A DNA stretch of 64,000 bases from positions 37,949,001-38,013,000 of the forward strand of contig OX419758.1 of the NCBI GenBank assembly GCA_948567375.1. The letters are read 5' to 3'. Shown here one piece after another: positions 1 through 9,640 of this stretch. The stretch's first letter is position 1. Each line of letters opens with the position of its first letter. The position numbers and the translations under genes were made by a program. The notes beneath the pieces were generated by a model that was not told the DNA's origin, searched no databases, and worked only from the letters and a program-made list of their open reading frames with translations. The stretch comes from Lunularia cruciata. Its lineage: Eukaryota; Streptophyta; Marchantiopsida; Lunulariales; Lunulariaceae.

Positions 1-900
1 CTTGTTTGTGAGGAAAAAGGATGATACAATGCACATGTGCATTGACTATTAGGGCCTAAATCAACAAATGGTGAAGAATAAATACCCTTTACCTTACATG
101 GATGACTTGTTTGATCAACTTAATGAGGCAAAACACTTCACCAAAATTAACATATGAGTAGTTACAACCAAATCCAGAATGCGGAGGAAGACACCCACAA
201 AATTGTTTCTCAAAAAAGGTTTGGTCACTTTGAGTACCAAGTGATGCCATTTGGCCTCACTAATGCACCGGCCACTTTCATGAGTTTGATGAATGATATA
301 TCTTGTCCATACTTGGATAAACTTATTATCATCTGACATCTTTGTCTACAATAGGACAAAGATGGAACACAAGCAATAGTTGCAAGAAGTCCTCCAGATT
401 TTATGACAAAATCAATTGTACGCCAAAATCTCAAAGTGTGAGTTTGGAAAGTCTATAGTAGACTACTTGGGTTATAGAATAAGTGTAGAAGGTATCCAAG
501 TGTTAACAAATAAAATAGAAGTCATTCAAAAATGAAGCACTCTAGAAGTTTAGACCCAACTCAAGAGTTTCTTGGGATTGATGTGGTTTTGTCATCAATT
601 TTTCAAGACTTCTCCAAGGTTGCATAGCCTCTAACATCACTACTTGGCAAAGGAAAGAGGTGGATATGGAGAACCACACAAGAATTGGCCTTTCAAGAAT
701 TAAAACATGCATTACTACATGCACCAATCTTGAAATAGTATGACCCAAAATATCCAATTAAATTGGTTATGAATGCATCAAGCGTAGCAATAAGAGCAGT
801 CCTAAAACAAGAGTGGCATGACAGATTATACCTAATTACATATTTCTCTTGAAAGCTATTACCAATGTCTTCATGAAAATAATCTATATGTTACATTAGT
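1..900 (+). pseudogene. Ty3/gypsy pol fragment (reverse transcriptase to RNase H)
   Basis: Broken reading frames give successive reverse transcriptase motifs of the Ty3 type: a CIDY-like block near base 40, [14 protein letters not shown] near 80-120, and FGHFEYQVMPFGLTNAPATF at about 225-285. These are followed by a connection/RNase H start (FQELKHALLHAPIL near 690-735, then MNASSVAIRAVLKQ near 770-810). Stops and frameshifts occur throughout. The 5' end is cut by the window edge. The YxDD catalytic motif cannot be read cleanly. No LTR can be assigned to this piece, so it is a pol relic older than, or split by, the element starting at 1464. Confidence 0.85.
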
Positions 901-1129
901 ATTATTTAGTGTCGTAGGTAAACTAGTAGAAAATTATTTAGATTTAGTTAAAATGCTAGTTGTATGCCATAGCTTTTGGATTTCAACAATGAACTTTAGT
1001 TATTTGCGGAAGTTAGAATTTTTTACATAAAATAGTGTCAGCTGTAATAACTTTTTTTACCAATAATAAGTAGTAATTTCTAGGTAGTAACTTCAATAGT
1101 TGCAAAAATATCAGGTTGCTATTTGTTGT
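901..1129. other. Unassigned AT-rich spacer
   Basis: No coding motif or clear repeat is seen between the gypsy fragment and the purine-rich tract. It may be the decayed 3' part of the gypsy pol fragment. Confidence 0.4.
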
Positions 1130-1463
1130 GGGTAGCCACAAGTAACAAAGGCAGGATAGAGGAAACAAAGGGCACGGAGAAAGGAAATGAAACAAAGACA
1201 ATAAGAAGGGAAAAATAGAGCAAAGAGGAAACAAAACAAAGGTAGTAGAAAGGAAATGAAGGCAAGAAGAGAGGAAACTAAACACAAGCAAGGAGAAAGG
1301 AAAGGAAATGAATACAATAGGAAGGGAAAATCAAATCATAGAAGAAAGGGAAATTAAAGCAAAGAGGAAAGGAAACAAAACAAAGGCAGGGAGAAAGGAA
1401 AGAAAATGAAGACAATAGGAAGGAAAAAAAGAAGGAATAGGACAACAGAGCAGAGAGGAACGG
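1130..1463. repeat. Purine-rich minisatellite
   Basis: The plus strand is almost entirely A and G, built from degenerate copies of blocks such as CAAAGAGGAAACAAAAC (about 1220 and 1360) and ACAATAGGAAGGGAAAA (about 1190, 1310, 1410), a spacing of roughly 100-140 bp. The minus-strand open frames here are only an effect of the pyrimidine run (Phe/Leu/Ser-rich) and are not genes. The tract ends exactly where the LTR at 1464 begins. Confidence 0.7.
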
Positions 1464-1890
1464 TGTAACAATATGGAGTTTAGCAACAAAGTTAGTTAGG
1501 GCCAATGAAGTAGCAAATAGGCCTAATTAGCCTAGAATATTCCAAAAGTATCTAGGAAGCTTCTTGGGAAGCTTCCTAGTTGGCTTAACTTGCACTCCAA
1601 GTAAGTAACTTCTAGAAGGAAGCCTCCAAAAGCTTCCAACTAACTTAGCTTGCAAGCCAAGTAAGCGACTTCTAGAGGGAAATTTCATGAGAAGCTTCTC
1701 GGTTAACTTGGCTTGCACTCCAAGAAAGTGGCTCAAGGAAGCTTCTCAAGAGCCTTGTATACTCTTCATAAATACCAGAACCAAAGCTCATGCTAGGCAT
1801 TTGGAGTTTCATACATTTGAGTGTCCCAATGCGATCTTCCATTCTCCTATTTCTCTCCTCGGTCTTGGATCCTTTACATTGATATTAGAG
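1464..1890 (+). repeat. 5' LTR of the chromovirus
   Basis: Starts with TG at 1464 and matches the 3' copy from 6709. It contains a tandem array of 47-63 bp units starting with AAGCTTC at 1569, 1629, 1692 and 1739, each carrying the block ACTTGCACTCCAAG or a variant. A TATA-like CATAAATA lies near 1768. The 3' edge is approximate because the other LTR is truncated and no primer-binding site is visible. Confidence 0.8.
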
Positions 1891-2149
1891 TAGGAATGGG
1901 ATGGATGGAATTTATGGACCATGAAATCCATTTCTACCAAACCATTGGGATTTTAATGTCCGGGTATTACCTTAAGTATCACTTCACATGGTTCATTACC
2001 TCATTTTTTGGGCATAATTTTCTAAATGTAATCACCTCGTCCGAGGAACCCTTGGTACTTCAAGTTGTAACATTTGGAGAACAGTGGACATGTTGCATCT
2101 ATGTGTTATTAAATTAGATTATTTGGTGGTAGGGTGAAAGACTAGCAAC

Positions 2150-3030
2150 CATGGTGGCAATGCTTGAGATTATCATTGCTATGCAGCAACAAATCAAGCA
2201 CCTTATTTGATTATTGGATAAAGGAGACCAGCAATGATAGGAGCACGTTGAGAGAGCACCATTTTGAGAAAGAGAAGACTAAATCCAATTTTGAAAACCC
2301 AAGGTATTTGATGGCAAAAACTCCCAAGTGTAGTGGAGAACTTTGTATTTGATTATGAATGTTATTTGAGGCTACAAATCTTCAAGATGAATGGCAAAAA
2401 ATTCTCTTAGCTTCAAGCCAATCAGACGGAGCAGCAAAGCTATGGTGGCAATTCCAAGTGGAGCAAGCTGAAAGGTAGTTTGTTGCACCAATCCTAACAT
2501 GGGAAGAATTCAAGGGTGCAAGAATTAGGTGATTTCAAGCAATAAATGTTACACAAGCTACACAAGATAAATGGGTAGAGTTGAAGCAAGTTGGTTCAAT
2601 AAGAAGCTACATCAGGTAATTCTAAAACACCATTATGCAAATTTTAGATATAATGGATGGTGAAGCTCTGGGTCAATTTGTGAGGATCTTGAAGTCACAA
2701 ACCATATTAGAAGTGACTATGCAAGAGCAAAAATTACTTAGAAGAAGCTATGCAGCGAGTAGAGCACTTTGATTCCTTGGTTGCGGCAACTTGGTCTTGA
2801 CCTGGATCTTCACAAAACCAACTAGCACATTACACACGTGTGGAGGAGCCAGCACTGATGGAGATTGATGCCATCCAACGGAGACCACTTGGTATAGCGG
2901 ATCGGGAAAGATTTTGGCAAAATGGCAATTGCTTTTATTGTTGCCAGATTGGACATTGCATTACTAAATGTCCACAAGAATGGGTGATCTCCACAAATTG
3001 CCCAAATGGAGGTTGTGGAGCGAAATGATC
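2150..3030 (+). pseudogene. Chromovirus gag with zinc knuckle
   Basis: Capsid-like reading frames start around 2150 and run with many stops and frame changes to about 3030. The nucleocapsid end is in an open frame (2840-3028) and shows an intact CX2CX4HX4C zinc knuckle, CFYCCQIGHCITKC, near 2930-2971. Gag packages the element RNA into virus-like particles. The protein is no longer translatable as one piece. Confidence 0.75.
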
Positions 3031-3072
3031 AGGAAAACAAGGAATTGAGATTTTGAGCTACCTATTGAGAAT

Positions 3073-3430
3073 TTGATAAGTTCCAATGGGATTTATCGCT
3101 TGATCTATGAAATTTTGCTTCACTTGCAAGGTATGATATCTGATCATGGTTATAGGATTTTGGTTGATTTTGGAAGTTCAAAGAATTGTATATTTATGCA
3201 ATTAGCAAAGGAATTAGGTATACCTATCAAGCTAATAATTAGAATTAGATTGATGATGACGGATGGTAGAAAGGGTTTTGCATTTGTACCTTGCATTTGG
3301 TTACCTTCAAGATTGGGAAGGAGTATTAGAGTGCATGAGGTTTCTAGTGGCACCTCTACACTATGATGTCATTTTGGGTTTACCTTGGCTTGAACATCAT
3401 GAGGTTCAATTTGATTGGAATCAATGACAA
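3073..3430 (+). pseudogene. Chromovirus aspartic protease region
   Basis: The frame at 3073-3366 reads YRILVDFGSSKNCIF near 3144-3190. This corresponds to the catalytic D-[ST]-G of retroelement aspartic proteases with the central Thr/Ser replaced by Phe (DFG), so it would be inactive. A frameshifted continuation (HYDVILGLPWLEHHE near 3358-3402) matches the usual LG.PWL block of the second half of the protease. It lies between gag and RT as expected. Confidence 0.7.
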
Positions 3431-3613
3431 ATTCAAGTACAACACCAAGGTAGGAATTTTTGATTAGGTTGTTTGGCACTTTTGAGTGAGACACCTAAGA
3501 ATAGTCAGTCCTAAGATGAGAAGTTTGTCAAGAAAGTAGCCGTAGAGCAGGCTTTGAAGGAAGATAAGTCCTTACATGGGAAGTTTGTCAATGAAATAGC
3601 TATGGAGTAAGCT

Positions 3614-5220
3614 TTGGAGGAAGATAAGTCTATTTTTGTAATATGGATGAAGTTGATTGCACAAGGAGAAGCTGAGGAGGGTCAAGAATCTCATCAAGCA
3701 CTAGTTGATCAAATAGTTCAAGAGTTTGCGGATATGTTTCTGAATGATCTACCAAAGGGATTACCCTTTGATCATGGTATGCACTTCAAGATTGAGTTAT
3801 TGCTAGGGAGTACTCCAATCAGTAGACCAATATATCAGCTCTTACCAAAGGAGTTGGAGGAGTTGCAAACAACACTTACGGAGTTATTATAGAAGGATTT
3901 CATATGACATAGTACATCTCCTTGGGTAGCACCGATATTATTTGTTCCAAAGAAGGATAAACAACTTCATTTATGTATCAATTATCGTGGGATCAATAAA
4001 AAATGGTGAAGAATGCATACTCCTTTCCTCAAATTGATGACTTGCTTGATCAATTGAGTGGAGCATGATACTTCTCCAAGTTGGATCTTTGCAATAGCTA
4101 TTGGCAGATCCTCATAATAAGAAGAAAGACGACCGCATAGGAAAAATGAAGGATGTGAAGACCCCATCAAGCCGTACAAGGGAGAGAAAAAAAATGTAAC
4201 ATGAGGCTAAGCCCCAATAGAGTCTATATGAGAAATCTGCCCTACCACACCTAAGATATCCGAGCTATGCAAGTCGTACGGTCATAAGGAGGATGTGCAA
4301 AAGATTACCTTTTGCACAAGGTATGGGCATTTTGAATGCATGATTCTACCTTTTGGGCTCACTAATGCTTCAATAGTCTTCATGGATTAGATGCATTGGA
4401 TGTTGGTTGGATTATTAGATATGTATACGCTGGTGTTCTTGGATGATATCTTAATCAATAGCAAGATAGAGGAAAACACATGAATCACATGTAGGAAGTC
4501 CTAAGATGACTACAACAATAGAAGTCAAAGTGTGACTTTTGGCAAGATGAAGTTACCTTCTTGGGTCACAAGATCTCATTGGAGGAGATCAAGATGGAAG
4601 AAGAGAAAATCAAGGCCATTACTGATTGGCCTACTCCAAAGGATGCCATACGTATGGGCATTCAATGGATTGGTCATTTTTTACCAACTATTCATCCATT
4701 ATTATGCGCACTAACCTCTTGGGGAAGAACTTGAACTTTCAATGGATCACCAAGCATGAAGAAGCATTCCAAAAGCTGAAACATATGGTGTCTTCAAGAC
4801 CAATTCTTCAACCATATGATCTTGAACTACCTTGTATGGTTGACTTTGATGCTTTTAGCTTTGCAATTAGAGTTGTGTTGTGACAAGAATTCCTAGGTGG
4901 ATTACATCCCATACCTTTGTGTCTTGCCAATTAAACACCATAGGAAGAAATTACTATGTATGAGATCAAGAACAACTAGCAATGGTATATGTCACCAAGG
5001 TATGGAGTCATTATCTCTTGGGGAAACAAGTGATCATGCAAACTAATCACAAACCCTTGTTGCAAACATTACATTTGGAACACATGAATAGTCAACATCA
5101 TCAATAAGAGAAGCAACTCCAATTTTTCAACATCAAACTTGAGTACAAACTAGGTCGGTTCTATGTCATCCTTGATGCTCTATCACGACGACCTGATTTG
5201 AAGTCTCTTCCTCTGATTAG
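3614..5220 (+). pseudogene. Chromovirus reverse transcriptase and RNase H
   Basis: The linker and RT start in the open frame 3614-3892 and continue through [18 protein letters not shown] (about 3951-4003), SKLDL.NSYWQIL (about 4077-4113), [10 protein letters not shown] (about 4350-4380) and a FLDD active-site motif near 4440. An insertion of 164 bp (4118-4281) splits the QIL-IKEED region. RNase H follows (WITKHEEAFQKLKHMVSSRP near 4744-4803, then VDFDAFSFAIRVVL near 4841-4882 in place of the TDAS block). These enzymes copy the element RNA into DNA. Several stops make it inactive. Confidence 0.85.
4118..4281 (-). mobile_element. LINE tail copy A, inserted in the chromovirus RT
   Basis: The RT reading frame is interrupted between QIL and KEED. 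Removing 4118-4281 and one copy of TCATAA (4112-4117 and 4282-4287) restores CAGATCCTCATAA-GGAGGAT. The insert, read on the minus strand, matches the 3' tail of the LINE at 51.1-54.5 kb (ACTTGCATAGCT, GATATCTTAG, TATTGGGGCTTAG, TCTTCACATC in the same order). It is therefore a 5'-truncated LINE copy with a 6-bp target duplication. Confidence 0.85.
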
Positions 5221-5232
5221 GTAGCCATTATA

Positions 5233-6690
5233 ATGGTTGCAATAGACACCAAGGTCCAAAATGAGTTTAGGTCAACTCTACAACAAGATCCCTTCTTTCA
5301 GATGGTATATGGTTTTCTTGCAATATGCAACAAGGAGTACAACATCTTCTTCTTCAAGGAAGGCCTTTTATTCTATGAGATTGAGAGATATATTCCAACC
5401 AAGGGTGATCTCCAACTTGTGTGCCTCCAAGAAGCCCATGACTTACCAATTGCTGGTCACATGGGTGTTGATAAGACCTTGGGTACACTCCAATGCCAAT
5501 GGTGGTGGCCCAACACTACACAAGATGTTCAAGAGTTTGTTAGATTGTGTGAGAGCTGCTAATGCAACAAGGCCAACAACCAAAAATGAGTGGAATTCTT
5601 CAACCACTCCCTATTTCATTTGCTTGATGCGAACACGGCCTTGCCCAAGATGAAGCAAGGTCACACAACAATCATGGTGTTTGTGGATAAGCTTAGTAAG
5701 CAAATCCATTTAGTACCAAAGTTTGATACCATGGATGCTCCAACATTGGCATAGATCTACTTCAACATTATCTTCAAGTATCATGGGATGCCTCATGTAC
5801 TCATCTCTAACTGTGATCCTCAATTCATTGGAAAATTTTGGCAAACACTCTTCTAGATACTCAACACCAAGCTTGCTTTGTCCACGGCCTTTCATCCTCA
5901 AACTAATGGAAAAATTGAATGTGAAAATTGCACCTTGGAGGATATGCTTTATGCCTTTGTCAATATCCATTGTACCAATTGGGATGAATGTCTTGTGGTT
6001 GTGGAGTTTGAATACGATAATTCCAAGCAAGCAAAGCATCAGATTTTATCCTTTCTTCCTCAATTTTGGCCAAGATCCACTTGTTCTTTGTTCCTTTTTT
6101 GCTCATCCTCCATCTCATGTCCCTCATACTTCCACTTTCTTGACCACCATATCCAAATCCCTCCAACAGCCAAATCTCATCTCCTTGGGGCTCAGAATCA
6201 ACAAAAAACAATATGTGGACCACCATTGTCGTGATCTCACCTTCAAGTCAATGATAACGCTATGCTTTCCTCTAGTAACCTACCCTTCCCACTTGGTACC
6301 TAAGTTTTTAAACTCACCTTGAATTGGATAGGACCCTTTGATTTCACCCAAATTATATCTCTTGTTGCTTATTGACTTGCATTGTCGTGCATCCACCTTA
6401 CCTTTCATGTCTCCAAATTGAAACCTTTTCTTCCTAACCCAACTTCTTTTTCCTCTTGTATCCAACCTCCTCCTCATTTCATCCCTATTAATGATCATGA
6501 GGAATACAAAGTTGATCATATCTTTGCGCATCACCACATTCAACAAGGCCACCAACAACATATGGAGTACAAGGTCCTTTGGAAAGGGTATCCCTTTCAT
6601 GATGCCACATGAGAACGTCTTTCTCATCTCCAAATGAACAAACGGCCATCCAAGAGTTTGAAGCTTCAATGGAAACAAGGACATCACTAA
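5233..6690 (+). pseudogene. Chromovirus integrase and chromodomain
   Basis: The open frame 5233-5562 gives the zinc-binding part (EAHDLPIAGHMGVDKTLG, then CESC). The catalytic core follows in shifted frames: VFVDKLSKQIHLVP near 5675-5720, SNCDPQFIGKFW near 5807-5845, and HPQTNGKIECEN near 5888-5925, giving the three acidic residues D, D and E. The C-terminus at about 6550-6615 reads EYKVLWKGYPFHDAT followed by TGA where Trp is expected, a recognisable chromodomain. Integrase inserts the cDNA and the chromodomain directs it to marked chromatin. The gene is inactive. Confidence 0.85.
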
Positions 6691-6693
6691 CTA

Positions 6694-6708
6694 GTGGCGG
6701 AGGAATAT
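6694..6708 (+). other. Polypurine tract of the chromovirus
   Basis: The purine-rich AGTGGCGGAGGAATA lies immediately upstream of the 3' LTR start at 6709. This is the position of the plus-strand DNA primer in LTR retroelements. Confidence 0.6.
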
Positions 6709-7034
6709 GTAATAATATGGAGTTTAGCAACAAAGTTAGTTAGGGCTAATAAAGTAGCAAATAAGCCAAATTAGCCTAGAATATTCCAAAAGTATTTAGG
6801 AAGCTTCTTGGGAAGCTTCCTGGCTGGCTTAACTTGCACCCCAAGTAAGTAACTTCTAGAATCTTCCAACTAGCTTAGCTTGCAAGCCAAGTAGGAGACT
6901 TCTAGAAAAAAGTTTCTTGAGAAGCTTCTCGGTTAACTTGGCTTGCACTCCAAGAAAGTGGCTCAAGAACATTTCTTGAGAAGCTTCTCAAGAGCCTTGT
7001 ATACTCCCTACAAATACCAAAACCAAAGCTCATG
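6709..7034 (+). repeat. 3' LTR of the chromovirus, truncated
   Basis: Colinear with the 5' LTR from TGTAATAATATGG to AAAGCTCATG. It lacks about 17 bp of the first tandem unit seen in the 5' copy and ends abruptly at about 7034, where a different gypsy sequence begins. Confidence 0.85.
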
Positions 7035-7111
7035 GACAAACAAAGCGGGCTGATTGCACTATTGAAGATATGCTATGGGGCTTCACCCTAGAGGAGCAAG
7101 AATGGTGGGAC
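7035..7111 (+). pseudogene. Second gypsy element: integrase scrap and polypurine tract
   Basis: One frame reads ADCTIEDMLWGFTLEEQEWW, comparable to the ENCTLEDMLYAF integrase block at about 5920-5960. It is followed directly by the purine-rich AAGAATGGTGGGAC and an LTR start at 7112. The integrase C-terminus expected between these is missing, so an internal deletion is likely. Confidence 0.6.
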
Positions 7112-7805
7112 TGTAACACCCATTGTGCATGTGTGTGGTATTATGATATTTAGCTTGGTATAAAAATACTTAAAAGATATTATTTAGAGATAAAGGATGG
7201 TTCTACATTAGTCATGATTAGCTAAATGTAGTCATAACTAAGATAGAGAAGACCTTACTTTAGAGGAAGTGGAAAAGATGAGTACCACTATTTCAATTTC
7301 TAGTGTGTTGACTTGGTATTATTCCTAGGTGTTTGGCTTTGAGAAAAGAGTTGAGAACTCTTGGGCCCGCAAGCCTTTTTGGTTTGGATTCTTCTATAGT
7401 TCAAGGATAGCCCATGTGAAGGAGTCCTTGACTTAGTGGTTAGATCAAGATAAGACCACATGCTTAGGAGAATATCCCCATGAGTATGGATATTCTTTTA
7501 GCTTTTTGAATTTATTTGACTTTTAGCCTAATAACTTGAGTTACTCCAGTAATTAGTAACTTTGGTGCATATTTATTTCAAAAGTATATAAACAAGGAGT
7601 GAGGAAGTACTGATCATCCTTTCATTTGCAACTATCTTTCTCTCATTGAGATCTCTAGTGAGCAATGTCTTGAGTCTTGGAGTGTTAGCCTTGGCGGAGT
7701 ATGATGGAGTTGGGGTTCTTTGCCTTCTTAGTCCATGGTGCGATACCATAATAAGAGGTTCATCTTGAATGAGAGTTAGGCCGGCTCACAAGACACCTTA
7801 CTACC
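7112..7805 (+). repeat. Gypsy LTR (second element)
   Basis: Begins TGTAACACCC just after a polypurine tract. It contains a TATA box (TATATAAAC, 7585-7593) about 90 bp before GAGATCTCTAGTGAGCAATG. It aligns along its length with 36589-37300, which marks it as an LTR family. The 3' edge near 7805 is approximate. Confidence 0.75.
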
Positions 7806-8668
7806 ACTAGTGGAATTTGGTAAACAAAAATGGAAAGAATACTCCCAATTGGAAGAAAAGGCTTGCCTTCTTCTTCCCCATTATTTATCTCATCTAGAGC
7901 TTTCCAATTATACCTCACCCATGTGATTCTGAGCTTCCTATAAGAAGATTCTCTAAAGATTCCCTTTGGTTAAACCTATTCGACCAATTAGATAAGACAA
8001 GGACCAACATGTCACCCATTCAAGCAACTAATCTAAAGGCGGAGCTCTCTGACATGTCACCAATCCATGTATCTGATCCAAGGGTGGAGTTTCCTTTGAG
8101 AGGATCTTCTTTGTTGTATAATAAAGTCAAGGTGCTCCTCTAGAGCATCAAATTATTGAGTGTGAAGCTTTGTGTTTCTTCTTCTTCTTCTTCTATGAAA
8201 ACCAATTGTAATTCAGAATAATATTTCCTAATTGCAAGACCACTTGAAACAAAAAGCAACTTAAAAGACAAAAAAGAAAGATACAAGATATAATAACAAT
8301 AACTAGCAATAAAAATGTCCTACATAAACATGAAAATAAAGTGATATTGAAGTTAAATATCAAGTAAAAGAATAAAAGGAATTAGGAGAAAATATTGATA
8401 TCTTTTTTGTGCAATGGTGGTGAACTTGTAAGGTGAATCTTTCAAAGATGTCCATTATTAATTATGACTACAAAATATTTCATAATTGATATGGATTATG
8501 TGTATTATTGTATGAATATGGGAGTATTTTTCATCTTCTATAAAAGTAGAAAGATATTTCTCTGATATACCTAAAGAGGATTATTATTCTTCTTGCAAAA
8601 GTAGAGGAAATATTTAGATATCAAATGCCTTATGGAGCTATAGCTCTTATGGGAGAGATAGATTGAAA
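7806..8668. other. Non-coding sequence with a 45-bp tandem duplication and TTC microsatellite
   Basis: No gene is seen. ACATGTCAC starts two diverged 45-bp units at 8007 and 8052. A (TTC)n run lies at 8175-8194. From about 8200 the sequence is AT-rich without recognisable motifs. Confidence 0.5.
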
Positions 8669-8920
8669 GATGCATCTCTAGTTGAGGAGAGAGAGGATAG
8701 AGACTATTATATAGATTTGAAATGCATTTGGCTATACCTTAATAAAGATACTTTTTAGAGTTTTATTACACACCAACTATTCATTAAGGCTACAATTTAA
8801 TGCATCACCAAGAAATTGTTGGTGTGTAATAAAACTTTTTATTTTTAATTAAGTCTAGCCAAATGCATTTCAAATCTATATAAAATTCTTTATCTTCTCT
8901 CTCCTCACCTAGAGAACATC
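8669..8920. repeat. Long inverted repeat (fold-back, MITE-like)
   Basis: The left arm 8669-8777 and right arm 8818-8920 are near-perfect reverse complements, sharing GTTGGTGTGTAATAAAACT, GCCAAATGCATTTCAAATCT and GAGGAGAGAGA as seen on one strand or the other. They are separated by a 40-bp loop. A third partial copy of the arm end, GGTTGGTGTGTAATAAAACT, lies at 8948-8967. No target duplication was identified. Confidence 0.8.
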
Positions 8921-8971
8921 ATTGCCATCCAAAAATTTGTAATGAATGGTTGGTGTGTAATAAAACTTAAT

Positions 8972-9640
8972 AAAACCAATCTTAACAATTTCCAAGCATT
9001 CTTGTTCCATCATGGAGTAGTTTTATTCTAGGGCATTGAGTTCTTAGGACACATTGTAGATGGGTTCTTAGTCTTGGTTATTATAATCCAATAAAAAAAG
9101 GACTACACCAATGACAATACTAGAAGTATCAATAAATAAATACAAATTCAATATAAATATAAAATTTCTTAGAACAATCTAGGGCCAAAAGGCTTGGTGG
9201 TAAGCCTTGTTCTATATATAATCAATATCCTTATGGATGAGCTTGGATAATGGTTAACTTATAGTGGTGTGGATTTCTACAAACTAGCAATGGTAATAGT
9301 GTAATCAATGAAACGGCAGACATTCAAAAGGTTTTATGATATACAAATTTTTGGATGGATTTTTGGATTTTCACTACGTGAAGCATGATCTCATTAGAAA
9401 AAACAATGTGTCCAAGGAATGGTTTGCAAGCAATAGCAAAGAGATATTTGTTAGCATTAAATAATATGCAAGCAATCTGTAGACTTTGAGGACTTCCTAA
9501 AGTGTAGACAAGTGTTCTTACAATGTGCTATTGAGGTAGAGCTCCAATAGGTGCTTGAGGTCCAAAAATGTGCATCATGTAAGGCTAGAATATAGAAGGA
9601 TCATTCATGAGCCCCAAATTTATGACTTTAAAGGTGAATG
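8972..9640 (-). pseudogene. Gypsy reverse transcriptase/RNase H relic
   Basis: Minus-strand frames give, in order, GLMNDPSIF near 9625-9600 (the GLTNAPATF block), FLGHIVFSNEI near 9420-9390 (the connection), DTSSIVIGVVLF near 9130-9095 (RNase H catalytic Asp region) and ELNALE.NYSMMEQECLEIV near 9045-8985. The order is that of a Ty3 pol. Indels and stops interrupt every block. No LTRs are associated. Confidence 0.7.

Larger units (their letters stand above)
1464..7034 (+). mobile_element. Chromodomain-bearing Ty3/gypsy element (chromovirus), decayed, with two LTRs
   Basis: Two direct repeats beginning TGTAA(C/T)AATATGGAGTTTAG at 1464 and 6709 bracket gag, protease, reverse transcriptase, RNase H, integrase and a C-terminal chromodomain, in that order. 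This order and the chromodomain define chromoviruses. About nine or ten differences, mostly transitions, are visible by eye over the first 150 bases of the two LTRs, so the insertion is old. The coding region has many stops and frameshifts. The RT is interrupted by a LINE-tail insertion (4118-4281). No clear primer-binding site or target duplication could be found. Confidence 0.9.

Noticed and set aside
1013-1505. Three overlapping Phe/Leu/Ser-rich minus-strand frames
   Set aside because: They are the complement of the purine minisatellite, and the low-complexity composition explains the open frames.
4118-4281. Short dispersed repeat first taken for a MITE or small RNA gene
   Set aside because: It has no terminal inverted repeats or RNA polymerase III boxes, and its reverse complement matches the 3' end of the LINE at 51-54.5 kb.
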